Source: Doryteuthis pealeii
Taxonomy: Eukaryota > Mollusca > Cephalopoda > Myopsida > Loliginidae
Direction of reading: 5' to 3'
NCBI GenBank assembly: GCA_023376005.1
Contig: CM042150.1
Coordinates: forward strand, 80,692,692 to 80,756,691
Length of the DNA: 64,000 nucleotides
Shown here in pieces: positions 54,356 through 64,000 of this stretch (position 1 is its first letter; every line of letters begins with the position of its first letter). Position numbers and translations under genes: made by a program. The notes under the pieces are model-generated. The model saw only the letters and a list, made by a program, of their open reading frames with translations, had not been told where the DNA came from and did no database searches.

Positions 54356-57300
54356 CTTCAATACACTCAAATCAGCGATATGTGTTTGTGGTGAGTCAGG
54401 TTTAAAATCAAAGGGTATTTGCGTATCATTTGTTGCTATAATTTGAAATCTTTACATCACGCTATGTAAGAAAAGGTTTACTATATTTTTTCTGAGCGGA
54501 AATATTTTATTTCAATGGTTCTCTAAACAAATAAAAGAGACCGATTTTTCTCTTCAAAGTTTTGCTTTGTGAGCAAGAAGAATATAACAAAAATATATCG
54601 GCGACTTTTTATGGGGTTAATAAGTGAAAGTCTCAAGTCACGAAAAACACCCCTTTTTAAAAATTCTGCATTACTTTGTGTTATTCGAATTGATTATATG
54701 TAAAATTCTGTAACAGAAACTTGTAATCATTCGTTCAATTGTTGCTTTTTGCATATATAAAGAAATTGTAAAATCACGCCATTTCCTACGGCAAAATAGT
54801 GACATTTGGGTATTTCAGTTGAATAAGATCTCAATAAAAATAATCAGAATTTTATCTTATTTATGTAAAATTTACTCAAAAATATACATATAGTTTAGAA
54901 TGAGTATATCTTTCGGTATTTAGAACTTGTATAGCCCTAAATTATTATTCATTCATATTTGTTATATGTTCATTAGTAGAAATGATTCTATGTTTCCAAG
55001 AATTTACTACATTAACGTCAGGATAGGACATTTGAAGCCATTTTGTTTAGAAAGGAATTAAATTTTTAGTTTAGATACCTAAGGAATTGATATGCCGTTA
55101 AACAAATAAATAAATAAAAATGTTAAAAAATAACTCGAATTTTTCATAGGGTGATATGCCCGTTAAATGAATAAACAAAATACATAATCAAATGTTAAAA
55201 ATAAATCGAATTTTGTCAATAAATAATCCCATACGTGATTGATATGCCGTTAAATGAATAAACCAAAAAACATAAATCAAATGTTTAAAAAATAAATCGA
55301 AGTTTGTCAATACGGGATTGATATCCGTAAATGAATAAACCAACACACATAATCAAATGTTTAAAAAATAAATCGAATTTTGTCAATAAACTATCCATAC
55401 GGGATTGTATGCCGTTAATGAATAACCAAAATTTCTACACGACAAGAATAAAGTTAAATAAAAAAAGACAGAAATTGATGATCCATCAAGAACTCGAATA
55501 GTTTAATTATTATTACGCTGCGTAAAGTAATTTAAAATCCTTGCACAATCAGAAAATAATAATACATCTCTCTGAGCCATTTTGTGTTGCGATTGTAATC
55601 AGATATTTAGAACGAATTTCTGTATGAAAATAACGCCATACGAGATTGATATGCGTTAAACAAAATAAACCAACCAAACTAACAATAACGGAGAACAAAT
55701 ACACAGAAAGAAAATTAGTCGGAATTGATTATTCAATACTAGTGAATTAGGATAATTTAAGTGACTATCTACGCTGAAACAAAAGGCAAAAGAAAGGTAA
55801 TATTAAAATCAACTTAACATTCTAATAATAATAATATATCCATACACAAATTCGAACAACGCAGACAATTGTGGAATGATCATAAAATTATTTCGCTATT
55901 GTTTCCCTATGTGGCTTATAAGTGTCATTTTACATTTTGTTCATAACATCACATCTTTAAAAGTCATTGCATAATTAATGACGTTTTGGAATTTGCCTAA
56001 GAGATTATGTCAAACTGGCGTTTGAGAGTCGGTAGCAGCAGGACTGTTGTCGCGAACGCTCTTTTGAGAACGGGAATTAAAAAGAACGAAAGAGCAATCA
56101 AAACATTCATCAAATTGAGCTTGTCAACATGAGAGCTTGACCTCATCAAATTAGGTTCGTAAGCAAAGGTTGTTTTACAGATATACAATGACAAAAGGAG
56201 TCGGTGACAATCTGAATTTATTGTCCTTTATTCTGGCAAGAAAGAGACTGAATCAACTTCTGCTTGTTTCTGTCTCGTTACTACATAATGAACAATGTCC
56301 GCCCAACAAGAACCAAGGAGTATACAGAAAAAGAAGTGATTACGTACGGTGGAAAACAACAGATGTTAGGTCCAAAATACTTGTAAATCTGATACCATTT
56401 ATTATCAATCTTGACCAACTGCTAATAAAATACTGCAAATATTAATTGGATTAAAAAAATACTTGCAAATAAAAAAAGTATAAAAGGCTTTTATTTGTGG
56501 TTGGTTTTTTAAATAAGTATTTTTAGCGTTATTACGATTTCAAATAGAGTGATTAAGCGATATGAGACCGTAAACCCTTTTATAGCGATGAGGACAGGAA
56601 GATTGAGGTCTTACTTAATAAATGCTATGAGCCAATCTTTCGTATAATTCAAACCATTCCAATTGTAACTAAAACACCTGCTATGAGTTTACTTGAAATC
56701 GGACAAAAAACTCTGCAGACCTTAGCACAACGGACGGTTACGGACTTGGTATATAAGCATCAGCAGGATACTGTAAGAAACTAAATATGAATAATGGCTT
56801 GAATCGGCATTTAATGACCCGAATAGGTTCTTTAAATGGCATTGAATGACCGATAGGTTATGTGCCGTAAAACAAACCAACCAACTTATTTCTAAAGTAA
56901 TAAAAAATAGAGTGTTTTGTGGTTGTGGTGGCTTGAAGATTACATGGCATTTCATTTTATTTCACTGAGGGGAAATTGATTTGATATACCGATAATTGAG
57001 TTACGAGCCGCCAAATTAACTCGCAGTCAAGATCCAATTTTTTTGAATTCAAATATTTCTGAATGTTCACTGAATGCAAAATGTGGAAATATTTAAAAAT
57101 ATAACCACAGTCTCTCAAAGTTGAAAATTGATTTTTTTTCCTTTACTAATCCCGTGAACGTATTATCGATTCGGTGAAACACTTTCATCCATCTGTTACT
57201 TAAGACAAATAATGGTGTGTGCTACTAACTAGAAACATCGTGGTCAGTTTCTATTGGACCAAATGAGTTTCTGAAATCATATTGAATGACGGGGAAAAAT

Positions 57301-59489
57301 CAGCATTGATGTTGGTGAAAGTTCAAATTAGGATGAATAATTTTATATGTCATGAATCAAAGATTGAGTTGAAAAAAAAGATTTTTTGTTATTATTTCAC
57401 TTTTGCGGGGTTTTAAACATTCACGTCCACTCATTTTGTTCAATTCGTGATCTTGTTTATTTTTTTTTCTTCTCTATCCTTTTTTCTCTCTATTCTATTT
57501 GGTTCTTGTTTTTTTTTTCACTTTTTCTCACTTTCTTCTATTTCCTTCTGCTTTAGTTTTCTTTATAATTCATTTCATTTTTAAAATTTTTTCAATTTTT
57601 ATTTTATTCTTTTTAATTTAATTTCATTCTTTTTCTATTCCGCCTTTCCTTTTCCTTTACATTATACATAACACACATGCCAAGTAAGCAGAAACAACAC
57701 ACCACACACACACACCACACAACACACACACCACACACCACCACACAGACCAGCAGACAGACATATATATATGTATATATCATTTTTTCTATTTCCTCGT
57801 CTTTCATTTTAAAATTTTTCTTTTTTGTTAAATTTAAATTCTTTTTCTATTTTCCTCCTTTTAATTTTTACATTACACCCACACACACAAACACACACAC
57901 ACACACTAACCCATAATTATATATAATATATATATATTATATGTATATATATACTATACAATATATAAATTTTAATTTTTTTTCCAATTCCTCTTTTTTA
58001 ACATTTTTTTTGAATATATACTTTTTCTAATTGTAATTCTAATTATATTTTCCTTCTTTTTCTTTTATTCATTTTATTTTCTTTCGTTTCTTATATTTAG
58101 ATGATTTCTTTTTCCACAATTCTTATTATTTTTCTATATTTGTCTCCTTTAGACTCTACAAATACATTCAATGATTTAACAGTTGTCTTTTATTACTGTT
58201 TTATTACATAAGATTCCTCGGTTTTCTAATATTCTCTTTCAATTCTTGATGTTCTTCTTTTCGAGGATTTTTTCTTTTACTTATTTTCTATTTTCTATCA
58301 TTTTCTTTAATTTTCGTTTTTCTTAATTTTCTTTTAAAATGTCGTTCTTTTCATTTATTTTTCCTTTTTCCTATTTTTTTCTAGTTTTTTGTATTTGTTA
58401 TTTTCTGTTTTTTTTTTCTTTTCTATTTTCTTTTTTCTTTTTTCTTCCTTCTTTCAATAAATTTATCTTCTTTTTAAGACAATAAAAAGGGAAATACGAG
58501 AATTTATTTCTCTGAATGTGAATTATTAATAACGCTCTATTTTTCTTTTTTAATTGTCTTTCTCTTTCTAATTTAATTTATTCGCTTTTCTATTTGTTTT
58601 TTTTTTATTTTACTTGTTTTCTTTAATTTCTATTTTCTCTTTCTGATTTCCTAATTTTCAATTTCTACTTGTTTTCATATTTTTTTTCCTCACCTTTTTT
58701 CAAATTGCTTTGTTTTCCTTTTTCGTTTTCTTTTTTCTTCCTCTTTTTTTATGTTCTCTTTCTCTTCACTTCTATTAGTCATATTTGTTTTATTTCTTTT
58801 ATTCATTTACATTGTTCTTCTGTCTTCTTTTCTGTCAGCTGGTTGCTGATAAAAATGATAGGCATTGCTATCCATTTTTTGTGAAAGTGTAACATTTTGA
58901 ATTTGACGTTAGTCCGTAATTCATAGAAATCACCAAGGTTTTATGGACTGACGTTCACCCCGTGTTAATGAAGAGATCCTAAATGAAATGTAATACACTA
59001 AAAGAATAAGTCTCCGGTTCCATAATTAAGCACTAAGATGGATGCGGAGACACAATACTCGATCCGGCGTTAACCACCGTGTCGTCTCTGTCAGTCCCTT
59101 TGGTTTGTTGTTCACTTCGAACAGCAACCACCCAAGAGACGGTCACAAGAATAATAAATAAAGAAAAAACATAGGTGAACTTATCTGGTAGATGAAAAAG
59201 TAGCACTCAGCGTGGCTATTTTAGATAATCTATTCTTTAATCTTAGAAAAAAATTAGAGAATAGACACTGATTAGGACTGGGCTATTCTAGAGTGACCAC
59301 CCCAAGGAGTTTTAAACAGGGGGGTTATTGAATTCAGAGTTTTCCTTCTCCCATAGACTGGTTGTCTAACCACGTTAAGAGCAGTCTGCGTACTACTTAC
59401 CCATGAGCTGGAAGGAAGTAGTGGATTATAACTTTCCCAGGGTTATTAGCGCTTGTAACTGGTAGTTTTCATCAGCATTTGAACTCGAG
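54356..59489 (-). repeat. Right arm of the inverted duplication (error-rich)
   Basis: The reverse complement of 48,930-54,258, about 200 bases shorter through many scattered small deletions and some substitutions. It contains inverted versions of the tandem repeat (55,090-55,440), the purine tract (57,440-58,850, pyrimidine on plus) and SINE B (59,262-59,489), and it ends exactly at the N gap. All open frames in it are shadows or duplicates. Confidence 0.97.
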
Positions 59490-59589
59490 NNNNNNNNNNN
59501 NNNNNNNNNNNNNNNNNNNNNNNNNNNNNNNNNNNNNNNNNNNNNNNNNNNNNNNNNNNNNNNNNNNNNNNNNNNNNNNNNNNNNNNNN
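59490..59589. other. Assembly gap of exactly 100 N
   Basis: A run of 100 undetermined bases, the usual placeholder for a gap of unknown size between contigs. Confidence 0.99.
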
Positions 59590-62138
59590 ATGCTGTATCG
59601 ATAGGCAGATTCGTTCTATATGCACATTTTTATGACAGTGTGAAATTACTTGAGAATCCCAAAGAAGTTTGATATATAATTTTCAAATACTCTTGAATAT
59701 TCTCATAGAAGATAAAATGAAATCAACAAGGAAAAAAAAAAAATATACAAAAATAACTTACTCTTTACACGTGAATTGATTGAAAAGAAGGGAATTACAG
59801 GAAGAATTCGCTCATATTTTATCACGATTGTAAATGTAGAAATGGACGATAAAATGATCTGTAGTCATATGAAGAATAAGAAAGAAAGAGAAAGACAAAA
59901 AAATGATTGTCTGATGAAAACACATAACTTTCATTTGAAGCGTTAAATTCACTTATGTAGTTTAAACGGCTTGACGTAAGACAAATTGAAAAAGAAAATA
60001 AGTCGTGAGAACAGAAATAAAAGAAATAATAAATTCAAACAGCGTGACGCAATTGTGCTAAAAAAAGAATCTTAGAACAGTTCTAAAAACAAGTTTATGC
60101 TTTAGTTGCATTTAATGAGTACGTTCTCCTTCAAAACTAGTCATCTCTATTGCTGATTCACAAATTCAGTGTGATTTCCATAGCCGCCTATGACACTAAC
60201 TTACATCCTTTGATGCTTTCATTCGGAGCTCTGAAAATTTATTTTTATTCTATTATCCAAGTTTCATTTTCACCTGATTATATAGTCATATATCTCCATC
60301 TCATGTCGCGCAGCACCACGGATATCCAAACATCTCTCGCCAACCTTCCTATCATTCATCGCCACAGGAGCTCCTCTTCGCTGCAGCAGCATCTTTACAT
60401 AGTTGAGTCGAGATAAGTCCTGCTGGCTCCCACACTGCATTCCATGTGTTTGCTTCCACAGGAGACATCACTTATGTAGTTCATCCCTTGCTTCTCCAGC
60501 ATGCCCTGCATGCCTAGCCGCTCACTCGGCATGTTGAATAGGGCAGTGCCATTACAGCTGCTCCCTTTGTGGATGCTGTTTCCACGACTTGTTCAGAACT
60601 GCTCCAGCATCTTGTTGCCAAATCTCCATCTAGCTTATTTTTATTATCATATGATACCCTTCTAAAATTATTTAATATAGTATATATTTATAATATATAT
60701 TATATAGTATATAATATATATATATATTATTTACAAAAGTTTTCACAGATCAATGTTCATTAGAAACAGCACCCAGTTCTATGCTAAGGGCATATCATTC
60801 AGGTTGTTGAGCTAAGATCCCATGGTTTGTTGAAGTTCTTTACTCAATGTCACATTTTACTTATATAACGTCGGTTATTCCGCGGACGCTATTATAGTTC
60901 GGATTTACTAAAAAATAAATTTTCAAAATTGCATTTTGTGTAATGCAATCAAGTTCTCCTTTTATTCTTAGCATAAACCTGGTCGCTGTTTATTATTGAA
61001 CATTGATCTGTTGAAAAACTTTGTAAAATAATAAAAATATTAGCTCTACAATTTGATTGACACTGATTTTCTTGTTTCATACAAAAAAAATTGTTTTTAA
61101 TAATATAACCTATATATATATATACTATTTATATATATATATTATATATCTATTATATATAGTATTATTCATCTATATATATATATTTGATGCGCAATCA
61201 CATATGGCGAATATTCGCTTAAAATTCGATAATTATTGAAAATAATCATGACAAGCTAAACCACAAATAAACGTGCGCCACGTTTGAACACCGTACAAGC
61301 TGGTTTAAATTATTAAGTCTCGCCAGCGGGTAATATCTACGATTTCCCCGACAGAAAGCGAAACCGAGAACCCAGCACTTGTTTCAATCGGCTGGTCCCG
61401 TCAAGCCCTAGCACTGTATGATTTTACCAACTCCTATTGCCCTTATGGCAAGCCCACCCCTTTTTATCCCATGGTGCTAGAAGTCGGTGGCTGCGGCTAA
61501 TGTCCTTGGAAGACTTTAAACCATTTGATGGTGAGTTTTACTTTCTGGAGGTTTGGCAAATGTGGAACACCCTTCTCACCATTGCTCCTTGTCCACTCTG
61601 ACCCGGAGTGGCAATTACCTGTTATTGGTCTCAACTATGGTTAAATAAAAAAATATTATTTACAAAAAATATTGTATTTCCATTAGAATTTATTTATTTC
61701 AAACTTTATCGGCAAGTAACAATGACCATTGATTTTGATATGCCGTAAAACAAAACCAAATCAAACAAAAACCATGAAAGCATTTTCTGTGATTTAATGC
61801 CGAATAAATTTCATTTGGTATAATGTGCTTAACTTCGGTGATTAGAGGGAAAATATGATGGTTGTTTTTACGCATATCAACCTGTATTGGTTTATACTAA
61901 AGCCAAAGCAGATTACCAGCGTTGATGTCTTCTAATTTTCTTATGTCATTGCGCTAAGTCTTCTACTTTCTTTCAACTTCTATTCTCTCTGTTTTTCTTT
62001 TCAGGGTCGTATATAACCACAACAATGTGTGTGCGTGTATAGGTATATGTTTGCATGCGTGTATATAGATTCTCAAGTTAAGAAAATCATAAAAACATAT
62101 GTTGTATTGTATATTTCAAACTAAAAAGAAAATAGAAT

Positions 62139-62189
<51 letters not shown>

Positions 62190-64000
62190 AAAATTTGAAA
62201 AAACAGTGTACCAAAAATGAAATGAGTTATTATCGATGCTTAAACGTTTCGGTTCTTTAAACCTTTCATCAGGATGTATCAAGGTTGAGGGAAATTGATG
62301 GATGTTTTATAGATGACAGAGATAAAAAATCTTTATAAAAATTTTTTGTTGTGTAACTGTATTGTCAGCGTTATATTTTTTGAAACGAGTCCGATCCGCA
62401 TCACCAAAATGTCATGAAGCTTGACGTAACTCGGAAATGCATTCATCAAAGACGAGGAAAAAAAAAAAATAATATATTATATATATAATAATATATATAT
62501 TAATTATATATATAGTATATATATAATATAATATTAATAAGTGTGTGTATGATTTTTGAAAGTAGAAAATCTATCAAAATACGAGATTAAAAAGAAAAAA
62601 GTTCTTCTACAGTCAGTCTTTAATATTTTATAATATCCAATATTTTTAGGTTACAGTTAAAGGTAAAAAAAAACTCTGGACTAAGGGTGAGTATATCTCG
62701 TAGATTTTCGGAACAGTTTTCACGGATATGGTTTGAATTTGAATTCTGGGAAGTGTTCGGAAGCTGGGAAAAATTAGAAATTATTTACATGTGGCAGTGA
62801 GTTGGACAGTTGATTTCAGAACCGTTGGCCGTGGCAGATAGCTGCTAGTGTCCCGTGACAGCTGAGCGAAGAGCAGAGCGCGTGGGTAATGGTTAGAGTA
62901 ATATGAATTGGACTCGTCGAACCGAGTTCAAATTTCGGGTAACTACAGTTCACATAGCGCTATACCCTTGGGAAATTATAAATCCATCTTACTCTCCTTC
63001 CAGCTATGGGTAAGTAGTACGGCAGACTCGGGCTCTTCAACGTTGGTTAGACAACCAGTCTAGGAGAAGAAAACTCTGAATTCAAACCTGTTAAAACTCC
63101 GCTTGGGGTGGTCACTTCTAGAATAGGCCCAGTCCTAATCATTGGTCTATTTCTCTAATTTTTTTCTAATATTAAAGAATAGATTATTAAAAATAGCACG
63201 CTGAGTGCTACATTTTCATCTGACCAGATAAGTTTCACCCTATGTTTTTCTTTATTTATTCTTGTGACCGTCTCTTGGGTTGGGTCTGTTCGAAGTAACA
63301 CAACCAAAGGGACTGACACAGACGACACGGTGGAATTACGCGGATCGGGTATTGTGTCTCCGCATCCATCTTAGTTCTTAATTATGAACACGGAGACTTA
63401 TTCATTAGTGTATACATTTTCTTATTCTATGATCTCATTAACACGGTGAACGTCAGTCATAAAACCTTTGGTGATTTTCTATTGAATTACGACTAACCCG
63501 TCAAATTCAAATGTTACACTTCATTACAAAATTGATAGGCAATGCCTATTAATTATGCACCAGCTGACAGAGAAAGAAGACAGAAGAACAATGTAAATAG
63601 AATAAAAGAAATAAAAAAAATATTGACTAATAGAAGTGAAAGAGAAGAAGAACAATAAAAAGAGGAAGTAAAAAATACGAAAAAAGAAAACAAACAATTT
63701 TGGAAAAAAAGTGAGGAAAATAAAAATATGGAAAACGAAGTAGAAATTGAAACATTAGGAAATCAAGAAAGGAGAAAATAGAAAATTAAGAAGAAAAAAC
63801 AAGTAAAATAGAGAAAAAAAAAAACAAACAAGTAAAGCAATAAAGTAAATAGAAAAGAAAGACAATAGAAAAGAGAAAATAGAGAGTTAATAATAATTCT
63901 CTATTTTTTCTCTTTTTTATTGTCTTAAAAAGAAGATAAAATAATTGAATGTAAAGAAAGAAAAAAAAACGAAAAGAAAAATAGAAAAGGAAAAATAACC
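59590..64000 (+). repeat. Noisy direct copy of 45,496-50,049
   Basis: The same order and orientation as the earlier segment: LINE tail (about 60,295-60,625, minus), foldback with hammerhead (about 60,730-61,030), hammerhead relic near 61,280-61,330, family N (about 61,385-61,770), hammerhead element (about 62,215-62,340), SINE B (62,878-63,160) and purine tract start. Differences are mostly single-base deletions, plus a deletion of about 80 bases near 61,850 and an expanded TA array at 62,470-62,540. It should not be counted as independent features. Confidence 0.97.

Noticed and set aside
54137..54370. A 77-codon frame at the centre of the inverted duplication
   Set aside because: It spans the artefactual junction, and its residues derive from both arms.
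56170..56445. A 91-codon plus-strand frame as an independent gene
   Set aside because: It is the error-altered inverse of 52,089-52,352 and adds no evidence.

Overview
The window looks like AT-rich, repeat-dominated, intergenic or intronic DNA from an invertebrate nuclear genome. A lophotrochozoan, most likely a mollusc (cephalopod or gastropod), is the best guess. The grounds are the dense long (TA)n, (CA)n, (CT)n and (AAT)n arrays, several tRNA-derived SINE families, Dong/R4-type and other non-LTR retrotransposon tails, Penelope-like elements (PLEs) and a mariner relic. I cannot name the species. There are no bacterial signals (operons, ribosome binding sites), and I could not assign any open reading frame to an intact host gene. 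Most long frames are translated microsatellites. One possible host exon (52,089-52,352, minus) is offered at low confidence.

Layout. 1-11 kb: microsatellites, SINEs, a PLE endonuclease relic at 2.84-3.44 kb, and foldback elements at 9.0-9.5 and 10.5 kb. 11.5-13.9 kb: a head-to-tail chain of at least six 3' fragments of a Dong/R4-like retrotransposon joined through (AAT)n and (AAG)n arrays. 14-19 kb: more SINE and Dong-like fragments. 19.7-22.3 kb: a PLE copy with hammerhead-like motifs between (TA)n arrays. 23.3-24.5 kb: a purine-rich (GAAA)n tract. 26.3-27.9 kb: a 28-bp minisatellite with a SINE inserted. 28.3 kb: a 5S rRNA-derived sequence. 29-32.8 kb: nested SINEs and a truncated mariner inside a degenerate tandem repeat. 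33-48.4 kb: a cluster of PLE fragments, foldbacks and hammerhead ribozyme-like motifs interleaved with (TA)n arrays, LINE tails and an inverted repeat pair at 34.4-35.4 kb.

48.9-64 kb is dominated by duplication. A 5.3-kb arm (48,930-54,258) is followed by its reverse complement (54,356-59,489), then exactly 100 Ns, then a noisy direct copy (59,590-64,000) of 45,496-50,049. The second and third copies differ from the first mainly by scattered small deletions. This looks like a long-read fold-back chimera plus an uncollapsed overlapping contig, rather than biology.

The most interesting content is the set of hammerhead ribozyme-like motifs. They show CUGANGA, a short hairpin II, GAAA, a tiny and often self-complementary stem III, then UH. 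There are about eighteen copies in non-duplicated sequence, roughly twelve of them with an intact conserved core. Several lie in palindromes beside PLE endonuclease sequence and (TA)n arrays. Hammerheads in PLEs are established. The local density, the head-to-head pairing and the (TA)n association are the points worth checking.
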